DNA of 64,000 bases from Sphingomonas sp. (GTDB lineage: Bacteria > Pseudomonadota > Alphaproteobacteria > Sphingomonadales > Sphingomonadaceae). The stretch is taken from NCBI RefSeq assembly GCF_017745215.1, contig NZ_JAGHZV010000003.1, positions 124,001-188,000 on the forward strand. Reading direction: 5' to 3'. This document shows, piece by piece, positions 25,745 to 35,300 of the stretch; position 1 is the stretch's first letter, and each line of letters begins with the position of its first letter. The notes under the pieces are model-generated. The model made no database searches and was not told where the DNA came from. It was given only the letters and a program-made list of their open reading frames with translations. The position numbers and the translations under genes are program-made.

Positions 25745-25860
25745 CGGTAGGGTGGGTGAAGTGGTGAAGTGGGGGCAGTGGTGCAAAGTGAGGACTTGCT
25801 AGCACTTCACCCAGTTTCCCCACCTTACTGCACTGCCCCCACTTTCCCCACCCTACCAGT
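25745..25860. repeat. Long imperfect palindrome 3' of the replication ATPase
   Basis: The left arm (GGTAGGGTGGG, then GAAGTGGGGGCAGT) is complementary to the right arm (ACTGCCCCCACTT, then CCCCACCCTACC), with internal GTGAAGTG repeats. The structure spans the whole gap after the ATPase stop. In Gram-positive phage islands the replication origin lies at the 3' end of the rep gene, so this is a candidate origin. A strong terminator is the alternative. Confidence 0.5.
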
Positions 25861-25862
25861 CT

Positions 25863-27242
25863 CTATGCCGGGCTAGCCTTGGGTCGGCACATCCACACGC
25901 CGTTGATGTTCTCCTTCTGCATGTGGTCACTGCTGTGCTTGTTCCACCAACTTTCGGATGCAGCCCCTTGATCGAGCGCGACCTGCTTCACGAGACTGAC
26001 CGGAAGCCACTGCTCGGTCGGGCGGGTCAGCATGAACGCCTGCAGCCATAGCGAGAAGGTCAGCTCGTATCGGCTCTTGGGTCCGCGCGATTTGCCGACC
26101 ATGCTGTTCGGCGTCAGGGCGCTGTCCAGTTCATCCCAAACGGGGCGCGTCGCATACACGGGCTTGCCGTTCCTGTGATCAGTGCCGACCTCGACCCGCT
26201 CGGTATGGAACTTCCATGCACCCCCAGGATGTTCGGGCAGGTTCACCTTCACCTGCATCAGCACCTTGGCGTGCGGGTCCGGCTCCTCGTCCTCACGCGT
26301 CGGCTGCTCAATCACCGCGCACAGGCTGCGGCAGGTCTGCGCGAACGCGGCGGAACCGAGGACACGATGCAGCATGGCGCGGTTCGTGTCCTTCGCGAAG
26401 TGCGTCACACAGACGATAGCGACGTTGTGCGTCTGGGCGAGGATCAGCCACGGCTCCAACACGGTGCGGAGCTGCCCAGCGTCGTTGAGATCCACCCTCC
26501 GCAGCTTCTGACCGGGAAGGTAGCTTGTCACCGGGTCGATCACGAGCATCGCGAATGGGAGGCCTTCTGCCTTCGCTCTCGCTAGCCAATCCGCCACTTG
26601 TTCAAGGTCGTCCTGCAGGGAGAAGGTGTTGCGCTTCCCTTGCTGCATGACGCCCTGAATCTCGACCACGTTGCTGCGGTTGGCGCCACAAGCAACGAGG
26701 CGTGGGATCGTCATTTCCTCCATGCTGTCCTCACTGCCGAGCCACAACACTCGCTCGGGTGCCCGCCGTGCATTCGGGCAATCGAACTCACCCGGCCACG
26801 GAGCGCCGGTCGTTACGCGGCCCGTGATGTCGGCAAGGAGGGTGGACTTACTCGCGCCGGTCTCGCCAGCGAAGATCGTGATGTATCCTTTCGGAATCCA
26901 GCCGGTCCAAAGCCACTCGATTGCGTGCATCTGCACGCTACCAAGCTCGCGCCCGACAAGCTGGCGCGGTCCGGTACTCGCGTCGGGAGACATGCCGCGT
27001 TTCACCATTTCGCGTTTGAGCGCGGTCTCCTCTCGCTTCTGAGCCGCTTCCTCACCCTTGCGGTAATTCTCCATCATCTCCGCGGATCGCTGCCGGTCTG
27101 CTTCCGGCGTGAGGATCGTGGGAGCGGACTGCCCCAGCTCTGCCCGCTGCTGCGCTTCTCGCATCCACTCCGGGGCATTGGGTGACAGCGGCGCGGGTGT
27201 TTGCGGACCTTCAGCGGCCCGCCCTATGGTGTTGTCGGTCAT
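25863..27242 (-). CDS. RecA-fold/RepA-like replication ATPase
   Basis: This 459-residue protein carries an AAA_25/RepA-type core. Walker A is FAGETGASKSTLL near residue 125, VLWLGSEDSMEEM follows, and Walker B is MLVIDPVTSYL. The motif IVCVTHFAKD is the sensor strand. The N-terminal 100 residues are charged and helical; the C-terminus may be a winged helix (LPVSLVKQVALDQG). Such proteins are hexameric helicases that start replication of satellites and small plasmids. The adjacent palindrome may be its origin. Confidence 0.8.
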   Translation of the reverse strand: MTDNTIGRAAEGPQTPAPLSPNAPEWMREAQQRAELGQSAPTILTPEADRQRSAEMMENYRKGEEAAQKREETALKREMVKRGMSPDASTGPRQLVGRELGSVQMHAIEWLWTGWIPKGYITIFAGETGASKSTLLADITGRVTTGAPWPGEFDCPNARRAPERVLWLGSEDSMEEMTIPRLVACGANRSNVVEIQGVMQQGKRNTFSLQDDLEQVADWLARAKAEGLPFAMLVIDPVTSYLPGQKLRRVDLNDAGQLRTVLEPWLILAQTHNVAIVCVTHFAKDTNRAMLHRVLGSAAFAQTCRSLCAVIEQPTREDEEPDPHAKVLMQVKVNLPEHPGGAWKFHTERVEVGTDHRNGKPVYATRPVWDELDSALTPNSMVGKSRGPKSRYELTFSLWLQAFMLTRPTEQWLPVSLVKQVALDQGAASESWWNKHSSDHMQKENINGVWMCRPKASPA

Positions 27243-27389
27243 CTCTACCTCAATCTTGGTCGGTTGCGGGCCGATGGCTGATGCTGCTGGTGGAGGGTCG
27301 GGGATGAGGGGATTTGTCCCCGGCCCTCTCGCATCCGGCGCGTTTTGCGCGCGCGCAGAACATTTGCCTGCTCTTCGGAAGTGTCGGCA

Positions 27390-27629
27390 TCACGCCGCCT
27401 CACTCGTGCTCTGCTTCGCCCCCGAGGCGAGCCACCGCAGCACGTCGAGCTCGGCGTACCAGACCCGGCGCGTGCCGGGCGGGCTGAAGAAGCGGGGCCC
27501 TTCGCCGCGAAACCGATACTGGTCGAGCGTGTTCGGATGGATGCGGAGAATCTCCGCAACCTCCTTGGTGTCGAGGGGGCGCCCCTTGGGCGCGTAGGCG
27601 AACAGCTCGCAGAGCTGGTCGAAGGTCAT
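27390..27629 (-). CDS. Excisionase-like HTH protein
   Basis: This 79-residue protein has a MerR/Xis-type helix-turn-helix: LDTKEVAEILRIHPNTLDQYRFRGEGPRFF, followed by RRVWYAELDVLRWL. It lies between the integrase and replication genes of element B, the usual place of a directionality factor. A GTG 9 bases upstream is an equally possible start. It could also regulate the ATPase gene. Confidence 0.75.
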   Translation of the reverse strand: MTFDQLCELFAYAPKGRPLDTKEVAEILRIHPNTLDQYRFRGEGPRFFSPPGTRRVWYAELDVLRWLASGAKQSTSEAA

Positions 27630-27927
27630 GTCACTCACGGCAAATCACCCGTACAATCCAGCGTGGACCGCGGGTGACCCAGAGCGGAAATGGGGTGAAC
27701 GGTTCGGAAGCCGAACCCGATATGAGCGCGCTCCGCGCTGGATGGAGCGTGCTTGCCCCAGCTTATAGCACGCTGCGGGGTGGCTGTACTTGAGAAAATG
27801 CGGCTCGCGGTGGGACAGCTAGTCGGGGCTGCGGCGCAGCCGGGCCGCTACCGGGCGGCGTGGGGCGCGATCGGGGGCTTGCCGCCCCTACACCGGCGGC
27901 GCGCGACCGTCAGCGCTGTACGCGAGG

Positions 27928-29241
27928 CTACGCGGCAGCGCCAGCGACGGGCAGTTGGACAACGTTCTTGCTGGCGGCGACCACGGCCTGTTGCTCGATC
28001 CAATCCGCGATGCGCTGCACTTCGGGTTGGAGCCAGTCGAGGTGCGCCAGGTCGAGGTAGTTCCGAGCGGTGATGTCCTCCTGCGCGGGCTTGTGGCCCG
28101 TGAGCAGATCGGTGCGGAACTTCTCGATCAGGCACTCGCGCATGGCGTAATTCGTGAACGACCTACGAAGGTCGTGGAGCGACAAGTGCTTCCCGACAAT
28201 GCCACTGATCGTCTCCATCGGCGCGCGAGCATCACGGATGTGGCCAGCCTTCGACCAGCTCGGGAATACGAACGGGCTGACGGTCTTGCCCTCGGCGATG
28301 TCCTCATCGACTGCCGCCCGGCGCTTCTTGAGCAGCGCGACGGCTTGGGACGAGAGCGGCAGCCAGATCGGGTCGCCCCGCTTGCGGTCGTCGATGTGCC
28401 ACCAGCAGTTGGACGGGTCGTGGTCATCAATGTTGACCTTCTCCCACGTGAGCGTCGCGCCCTCGTCGCGGCGAGCGCCGGTCAGGAGCAGGAACAGGGT
28501 CAGGTCGATACCGGCAAGCGCGTCGCGGTTCTTCGGGTTCGCGCGGGCTTCGTGCAGCTTGTTCCAAACCTCGCCGATCTTGCGGCGATCAATATAGCGC
28601 TCGGTGCGCGATCCCAGCGGCGCCCAGTGATCTTTCAGCACGTCCACCGGGTTGTGCCGCACCAACGGCGTTCCGTCAGCGCGGCGGTACTGGCGACCGG
28701 CGAAGTTGATGAGGATGCGCAGCGTGACCATGGCGGCGTTGGCGCTGGCCGGGGCACCCTTCTTGCCCTCAAGCCCCTGCTCGACAATCTCGCGGTGGCG
28801 CTTGCGTACATCGTCCTCGGTGATCGCGACGATGGGCTTGTCCTTCCACGAAGCGAACACTTTATCGACGTGGCGCTGGTATTCGTCCTTCGTGCTCACC
28901 TTGAGCTTACCGGGGCGGGAGACATAGGCGGTGCAAACGTCGCCCAGCGTCACCTTCATCGCCTCGTCGGCCTTCTTGGCGTCGCGCGGGTCGATACCCT
29001 CGCGCATGTCCTGAAGAACCGCTTGGGCGCGCTTCCTCGCCTTGTCCTCGGTAAGCACGCCATAGGGTCCGATAGTGAACTGGATCGGCTTGCCGAGCAC
29101 CCTGCCCATCGCGATGAACACGCGCTTCCCCTGGGCGGAGACGCGCAGACCGTAGCCCTTCACCGTGTCATCCCAATGCACGTCATAGCCCGAGGCGGGC
29201 GGCTGAACCTTGTCCACGAAGGTCTTCGTGATCTTCGCCAT
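27928..29241 (-). CDS. int: Tyrosine integrase of element B
   Basis: This 437-residue P4-type integrase begins with DUF4102-like residues (KITKTFVDKVQPPASG). The catalytic residues are R in LLLTGARRDEG, HxxR in LHDLRRSFT, H in LTGHKP and Tyr in ARNYLDL. It sits 157 bp from the right att repeat, mirroring the placement of the first integrase. The two enzymes are clearly different sequences but use the same tRNA. The 289-bp gap downstream, between it and the excisionase-like gene, is GC-rich with no gene I can support. Confidence 0.95.
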   Translation of the reverse strand: MAKITKTFVDKVQPPASGYDVHWDDTVKGYGLRVSAQGKRVFIAMGRVLGKPIQFTIGPYGVLTEDKARKRAQAVLQDMREGIDPRDAKKADEAMKVTLGDVCTAYVSRPGKLKVSTKDEYQRHVDKVFASWKDKPIVAITEDDVRKRHREIVEQGLEGKKGAPASANAAMVTLRILINFAGRQYRRADGTPLVRHNPVDVLKDHWAPLGSRTERYIDRRKIGEVWNKLHEARANPKNRDALAGIDLTLFLLLTGARRDEGATLTWEKVNIDDHDPSNCWWHIDDRKRGDPIWLPLSSQAVALLKKRRAAVDEDIAEGKTVSPFVFPSWSKAGHIRDARAPMETISGIVGKHLSLHDLRRSFTNYAMRECLIEKFRTDLLTGHKPAQEDITARNYLDLAHLDWLQPEVQRIADWIEQQAVVAASKNVVQLPVAGAAA

Positions 29242-29263
29242 GCTATCCTCCAGAGCTAGAATT

Positions 29264-29278
29264 TAGCGTATTTCTAGC
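29264..29278 (+). promoter_or_regulatory. Integrase arm-type repeat, right end
   Basis: This is an exact copy of TAGCGTATTTCTAGC at 21511-21525. Further GCTAGAA and CTAGC words occur at 29255 and near 29350 in the same 150-bp AT-rich stretch upstream of the integrase. That density suggests protein-binding arms. Confidence 0.55.
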
Positions 29279-29398
29279 AACCAAGGAATAGCTACGACAA
29301 TCCACCACAAAATAGCAACGGCTTAAGTCACTGATTATCAATGGTCTAACAAGCTAGAATAAGCTGTCGCAATCTAGCACCGGCACCCGATTCCCAAA

Positions 29399-29444
29399 CT
29401 CTTAATCAGCGGGTCCTAGGTTCGAGCCCTAGTGCGTCCACCAT
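29399..29444 (+). repeat. attR: att site, right copy: 46-bp tRNA-Lys(CTT) 3' end
   Basis: It is identical to 21395-21440 and marks the right end of element B and the border with the chromosome. No tRNA 5' half lies upstream, so this is also only a 3' remnant. Confidence 0.9.
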
Positions 29445-29513
29445 TCTCCTCCCACACGCCCGCTCGACCCATGCCGGTTGGATCGCCCGCCGGTCGATGC
29501 TATGGCCGCTGCG

Positions 29514-29849
29514 ATGCGTCGCCTCACGGCCCTCTTCCTCGCTCTCGCGCTTTGCCTGTCGCTGTTCGCGGCTTCTGCGTCGCATGCGGTCGAGCAATTG
29601 GGGTGCGTCGATGCGGCGAGCGCGGTCGAGGCCGGACATTTCGACGGCGACAAGGATGAAGTCCCCGCCGACGCCGACAAGGGCTATCCGCACCACCATG
29701 GCGTCTGCCACGGCCACCACGTCGCGGCCGAGACTGACAGCGGCAGTCCGCTCTGGCACGACGACGTCCGCGAGCAGCCGGTCCCCGCGCGAATCCGCGG
29801 CCTTGCCTTCGCCACCGCCGATCCCGCGCTGAGGCCGCCGCAAGCCTGA
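29514..29849 (+). CDS. Small secreted His-rich protein upstream of czc
   Basis: The 111-residue precursor has a clear signal peptide (MRRLTALFLALALCLSLFAASASHA). The mature part carries HFDGDKDEVPADADKGYPHHHGVCHGHHVA, a His/Asp/Cys cluster fit to bind Zn, Co, Cd or Cu in the periplasm. It is immediately upstream of the czcCBA-like genes and probably co-transcribed. Small His-rich leader genes of this kind are common before Czc operons in sphingomonads. An ATG 12 bases upstream is an alternative start. Confidence 0.75.
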   Translation: MRRLTALFLALALCLSLFAASASHAVEQLGCVDAASAVEAGHFDGDKDEVPADADKGYPHHHGVCHGHHVAAETDSGSPLWHDDVREQPVPARIRGLAFATADPALRPPQA

Positions 29850-29915
29850 CCTTCACGCTCCCGCGTGGCCGCCGTGCCGCGCGGGTTCCGCCGTGTTGGT
29901 CAGGAGTTTCCATTC

Positions 29916-31184
29916 ATGAGAATTGTCTTCGCGGCGTTGCTCGCCGCGGCGTCCTGCGCGGGTATCGCGCAGGCGCAGATGTCCCCACCGATCGGTGCGG
30001 GAGACGTCACCACGCTCGACGAGGCGCTGGCGCAAGCCGGCGCGGCGTCGCCTTCCACCGAAGCCGCCGGCGCCGGGATCCGCGCCGCCGAGGCCGGGCG
30101 CGACATCGCCGGACTCAGGCCCAATCCCTCGATCTCGTTCGAGACCGAGAATGTCGCCGGCACTGGTCCCTATCGCGGGATCGGCGAGTCAGAGACGACG
30201 GTCGGCTTCTCGTTGCCGCTCGAACTCGGCGGCAAGCGTGGCGCCCGGGTGGGCGTCGCCGATGCGCGACTTAGCCGGGCGAGGCTCGAGGCCGCGATCG
30301 CGCTCGGCGACCTCAGGTTGTACGTCACCCAAGCCTATATCGAAGCCGTCGCGAGCGAGCGGCGGCTGGCGGTGGCGCGCGACCAGCTGCGGATCGCCAG
30401 CGACGCGCTGGGCGTCGCCACCGATCGGGTCGACGTCGGCTATGCATCGCCGATCGACCGGCAGCGCGCGCAGGTCCAACAGATCAACGCCCGGACCGGA
30501 GTCGAACGCGCCGAGCGAGCGATGATGCTAGCGCGTGCAACCCTCGAGCGTCTCGTCGGCAAGCCGATCGCCGGCCCGCTCGACACCGCCTGGTTCGATC
30601 GCACGACGCTGCCCGCCTCGGGCCCCGATGCGCCGATGCCCGTGGAAGACACGCTCGCATTCGCGGCGGCGCGGGCCGATCTCGGGATCGCCGACGCGAA
30701 CGTGCGGCTCGCGCGCTCACAGCGCGTGCCCGACCTCACATTGAGCGCGGGCACGCGGCGGATCGAAGCGACCAACGACCAGGCGATGGTGTTCGGGATC
30801 TCGATACCGCTGCCCCTTTTCAATAACGGCCGCGCGACACTCTCGCAGGCGCGTGCCGAGCGGGACCAGGCCGACGCTCGCGTCCGCGTAGCGCGGATCG
30901 AGGTCGACCAGCAGATCTCGGCGGCGATCGCCGACCGCGACAATGCCGCAGCCTCGGTTCGCGCCTCGGAGCCGGCAATCGCCGCCGCCGAGGAAGCCGC
31001 CCGCATCGCGCGGATCGGCTATGGCCAGGGCAAGTTCGACCAGATCGTCCTGATCGATGCCGAACGCACCCTCGCCGAGACCCGCGCTGCGCAGATCGAC
31101 GCGCTCGCTGCCTATCACGATGCCGAGGCCCGGCTAGCGCGCCTGACCGCGCCCGCGCCCCAGCTTTCCGGAGACAATCGATGA
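29916..31184 (+). CDS. czcC: Outer-membrane factor of a metal efflux pump (CzcC-like)
   Basis: This 422-residue TolC-family protein has a signal peptide (MRIVFAALLAAASCAGIAQA). Repeated helical TolC segments follow, such as TTLDEALAQAGAASPSTEAAGAGI and PNPSISFETENV. It should form the outer-membrane channel for the RND pump encoded next. The ATG has CAGGAG ahead of it. Its stop overlaps the next start as ATGA, coupling it to czcB. Confidence 0.92.
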   Translation: MRIVFAALLAAASCAGIAQAQMSPPIGAGDVTTLDEALAQAGAASPSTEAAGAGIRAAEAGRDIAGLRPNPSISFETENVAGTGPYRGIGESETTVGFSLPLELGGKRGARVGVADARLSRARLEAAIALGDLRLYVTQAYIEAVASERRLAVARDQLRIASDALGVATDRVDVGYASPIDRQRAQVQQINARTGVERAERAMMLARATLERLVGKPIAGPLDTAWFDRTTLPASGPDAPMPVEDTLAFAAARADLGIADANVRLARSQRVPDLTLSAGTRRIEATNDQAMVFGISIPLPLFNNGRATLSQARAERDQADARVRVARIEVDQQISAAIADRDNAAASVRASEPAIAAAEEAARIARIGYGQGKFDQIVLIDAERTLAETRAAQIDALAAYHDAEARLARLTAPAPQLSGDNR

Positions 31185-32335
31185 ACTATCACGACAAGCG
31201 CCTCCTGGGAGGCGCCGCGGGCGCCGTCCTGCTCGCGGCCGTCGGCGGTTTCGCCCTTGCCCGCTGCACCGCCACGCCACCCGCCGAAGAAGCTGCGACC
31301 GAGCCCGGCAAGGCCGAAGCACCGGCCGACACGGTCGTCATGGCCGAAGGCGCAGTCCGAAGTGCCGGTATCGGCGTCGAGGCCGTGAATGCCGGCGGCC
31401 TGGGTGCCGAGATCGTGTCGCAGGCCGTGGTCACGGCCTCGCCCAACGGCGAGGCGATCGTCACCGCGCGCGCGGGCGGCGCCGTCACGCGCCTCTACAA
31501 GCGGCTCGGCGATCCGGTCCGCGCGGGCGAGACGCTGGCGATCGTCGAGAGCCGCGATGCCGCCCAGATCACGGCCGAGCGCACCTCGGCCAACGCCAGG
31601 GCGGCGCTCGCCAGCAGGGCGCTGGCGCGCGAGCAATATCTCTACGAGCAGCGCGTCTCGGCGCGGGTCGATCTCGAAAAGGCGCAGGCCGAAGCCGAAG
31701 CCGCGGCGGCGGAAGCGCGGCGTGCGCAGGTGGCCGCCAGCGCCGCCAATGTCACCGGCGACGGGCGCGGGGTGATCGTCGCCAGCCCGATCTCGGGTCG
31801 CGTCACGGGCTCGACGAGTACCCTTGGCGCCTTCGTCCAGCCCGAAACCGAGTTGTTCCGGGTTACGGATCCGGCCAAGATCCAGATCGAGGCGGCGGTC
31901 GGCCCGGCCGAGGCACAGCGCATCGCCCCCGGTGATCGCGCGGTCGTCGAGTTGCCCGACGGCACGACCGTTGAGGCAAGCGTGCGCGCGGTGACCCCGA
32001 CGCTGAGCGGCGAGACCCGATCGGCCACCGCAGTGCTCGACGTGCCCGGCGGACTCCAGCCCGGGCTGGGCGTGCGCGTCCGCCTGGTGCCGAGCCGCGG
32101 CAATTTCTCGAGGGCGATCGTGGTGCCCGAGGATGCGGTCCAGACCGTCGACGGTCGCGACGCGGTGTTCGTGCGCACGGCGCAGGGATTCCGCGCGGTG
32201 CCCGTCACGATCGGCCAGCGCAGCGCCGGCCGCGTCGAGATTCTCTCCGGCCTCCGGTCCGGCCGGAGCATCGCGACGCGCAACGCATTCCTGCTCAAGG
32301 CCGAGCTCGGCAAGGGCGCGGGCGAGGAGGACTGA
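31181..32335 (+). CDS. czcB: RND periplasmic adaptor (CzcB-like)
   Basis: This 384-residue membrane-fusion protein has an N-terminal anchor (LLGGAAGAVLLAAVGGFALARC) containing a Cys that could be a lipobox-like acyl site. It then has a lipoyl/barrel-sandwich region (ARAGGAVTRLYKRLGDPVRAGE), a coiled-coil hairpin and a beta-barrel. It bridges inner- and outer-membrane parts of the Czc pump. It lies 3 bases before czcA. Confidence 0.92.
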   Translation: MNYHDKRLLGGAAGAVLLAAVGGFALARCTATPPAEEAATEPGKAEAPADTVVMAEGAVRSAGIGVEAVNAGGLGAEIVSQAVVTASPNGEAIVTARAGGAVTRLYKRLGDPVRAGETLAIVESRDAAQITAERTSANARAALASRALAREQYLYEQRVSARVDLEKAQAEAEAAAAEARRAQVAASAANVTGDGRGVIVASPISGRVTGSTSTLGAFVQPETELFRVTDPAKIQIEAAVGPAEAQRIAPGDRAVVELPDGTTVEASVRAVTPTLSGETRSATAVLDVPGGLQPGLGVRVRLVPSRGNFSRAIVVPEDAVQTVDGRDAVFVRTAQGFRAVPVTIGQRSAGRVEILSGLRSGRSIATRNAFLLKAELGKGAGEED

Positions 32336-32338
32336 GCG

Positions 32339-35300
32339 ATGATCGCCAATCTCATCGCGCTCTCCGTGCGCGCCCGCTGGGCGGTGTTGTTCCTGTTCCT
32401 GGCGGTGGCCGCGATCGGGGCCTGGCAGCTGACCAGGCTGCCGATAGACGCCGTCCCCGACATCACCAACAAGCAGGTGCAGATCAATGTCGTCGACCGC
32501 GGACTTTCCCCGATCGAGATGGAGAAGCTCGTCACCTTGCCCGTCGAGACCTCGCTCGCGGGCATCCCCGGCCTCGAATCCACGCGCTCGCTGTCGCGCA
32601 ACGGATTCAGCCAAGTGACCGCGATCTTCTCGGACTCGACCGACCTCTATTTCGCGCGCCAGCAGGTGGGCGAGCGGCTCGTCCAGGCGCAGGAGAGCCT
32701 GCCGGCCGGCGTCCAGCCGCAAGTCGGCCCGGTCACCACGGGTCTAGGCGAAGTCGTCATGTACACGGTCGGCTATGCCGATGCGGATGGCAAGGGCGCC
32801 GGGAAAGTCGATGGCCAGCCCGGCTGGCAGACCGACGGAAGCTACCTCACCCCCGAGGGCGAGCGGCTAACCGACGAGGTCGCCAAGGCCGGCTACCTCC
32901 GCACCGTCCAGGACTGGATCATCCGGCCGCAACTCCGCACCGTTGCGGGCGTGGCCGGCGTGGATTCGATCGGCGGCTACGCCAAGACCTTCGTGGTCGA
33001 GCCCGATCCGGTGAAGCTCTCGACCTACGGCATCTCTTACAGTGAGCTCGGCGAAGCGCTCGAGAATGCCAACCTCGCGGTCGGAGCCAACTTCTTCAAC
33101 AGGGGCGGCGAAGCCTATCAGGTGCGTGCCGATGCGCGCATCCGCTCGGTCGACGAGATCCGCAACGCCGTCGCGGCGACGCGCGGCGGGGTTGCGGTGA
33201 CGGTCGGGCAGATCGCCACGGTGAAGGTCGGCGGGGACCTGCGCACGGGCGCCGCGAGCATGAACGGCAGCGAGGCGGTGGTCGGCACCGCGCTGATGCT
33301 GATCGGCGAGAACAGCCGCGTCGTGGCGCAGGCGGTCAACGACAAGCTCGACTTGGTCGCCAAGACGCTTCCACCCGGCATCGAGGTCCGGGTCGTGCTC
33401 GACCGCGCCAAGCTGGTCAATGCCACCGTCTCCACCGTCGAGCGCAACCTCGCCGAAGGCGCGCTGCTCGTCGCTGCCGCGTTGTTCCTGCTGCTCGGCA
33501 ACTGGCGCGCGGCGATCATCGCGGTGCTCGTGATCCCCTTCTCGTTCCTGATGATGGCCTGCGGCATGAACGCGTTCCGCGTGCCCGGAAACCTGATGAG
33601 CCTCGGCGCGCTCGACTTCGGCCTGATCGTCGACGGCGCGGTGATCATCATCGAGAACTGCCTGGCCCGCCTCGCGCATCGCCAGGCGCATGAGGGGCGG
33701 CTGCTGACGCTTCCCGAACGCCTCGAGGAGACGAGGCGGGCCGCACAGGCGATGATCAAGCCGACGGTGTTCGGCCAGGCGATCATCCTGCTGGCCTTCG
33801 CGCCGCTACTGATGTTCACCGGGGTGGAGGGCAAGACCTTCTCGCCGATGGCCATCACCATCATGCTCGCGCTCGTCGCCGCCTTCATCCTGGCACTCAC
33901 CCTGGTCCCGGCGCTGGTCGCGCTGCTGATCCGCCGGCGCGTCGCCGAGAAGGAGGTGTGGCTGATCCGCAAGGCGAAGGCGCGCTACCTGCCGCTGCTC
34001 GACAAGGCGATCGCGAAGCCTTGGCCGTTCATCCTCGGCGGACTCGCCTTCTTCCTCGCGGCGATCCCGGCGTTCGGCCTGCTCGGCTCGGAGTTCATCC
34101 CGCAGCTCGACGAGAAGAACATCGCGCTCGCCTCGACCCGCGTGCCCTCGGTCAATCTCGATCAGTCGCTGGCGATGCAGCGCAAGGTCGAGGCGGCCAT
34201 CGCGAAGCTCCCCGAAGTCGAGCTGATGTTCTCCAAGACCGGCACCGCCGAAGTCGCGACCGACCCGATGCCGCCCAATATCTCGGACGGCTTCGTCATC
34301 CTGAAACCGCAGGAGCAATGGCCTGCCGGCGTCAGGACCAAGGCCGATGTGATCGCCCGCATCGGCAAGGCGGCCGCCGGCCAGCTCGGCAACCTCTACG
34401 AAATGAGCCAGCCGATCCAGCTTCGCTTCAACGAGCTGATCGCGGGGGTGCGCGGCGACGTGGCGATCAAGCTCTACGGCGACGACCTCGACAGGATGTC
34501 GGCGTCCGCGAACGAGATCGTCCGCGTGCTCCAGGGCATCAAGGGCGCCGCGAGCGTCAAGGCCGACCAGACCGGCGGCGCGCCGACGCTCGACGTCCGC
34601 TTCGACCGCGCGGCGATCGCGCGCTACGGACTCACCGTCAGGGAAGTCGCCGATACGGTGGCCTCGGCGATGGGCGGGCGGGAGTCGGGCCTGCTCTTCG
34701 AAGGCGACCGGCGCTTCGAGATCGCGGTGCGCGTGCCCGAGGCGACGCGCGCCAACCTCGACGAAGTGCTCGCGTTGCCGGTGCTGCTCCCCCAGCAGGA
34801 GGGAAAGCCGCGCCGCTCGGTGCCGCTCGCCCGGGTCGCGCAGATCCGCTTCACCGACGGGCTCAACCAGGTCACCCGCGAGAACGGCAAGCGCCGCGTC
34901 GTGATCCAGGCGACCCTCCAGGGGCGCGACGCCGGCTCGTTCGTCGAGGAAGCGATGACCAAGGTCGGCCGAGTCAAGCTGCCGGCGGGCTATTATCTGG
35001 AATGGGGCGGCCAGTTCCAGAACCTCCAGGCGGCCTCGCAGCGGCTCTCGATCGTCGTGCCGATCTGCTTCGCGGCGATCTTCGGGCTGCTCCACGTAGC
35101 GCTCGGCAGCCTGGGTCGCGCGGCAGCGGTGTTTCTCGCCGTGCCCCTGGGACTTGCCGGCGGCGTGTTCACGCTCGCGCTGACCGGCATCGCCTTCTCG
35201 GTCTCGGCGGCAGTGGGGTTCATCTGCCTCGCCGGCGTCGCGGTGCTAAACGGGCTCGTCGTGATGACGGCGATCCGCGAGCGGCTCGAAGCCGGGCTCG

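Larger units (their letters stand above)
21395..29444. mobile_element. Element B: 8.0-kb tRNA-Lys-inserted, satellite-like element
   Basis: Bounded by the 46-bp direct repeats, it holds (right to left) a tyrosine integrase, an excisionase-like HTH protein, a RecA-type ATPase, a palindromic region and a possible Abi-like cargo gene. A chain of small overlapping genes including a DUF5681 protein completes it. No capsid, tail or conjugation genes are present. The layout int-xis-rep-ori-small genes is like that of phage-inducible islands. Satellite identity is inference. Confidence 0.7.

Noticed and set aside
25740..25862. CRISPR-like short repeat array
   Set aside because: The repeats are few, unequal and arranged as a palindrome, with no regular spacers and no cas genes.
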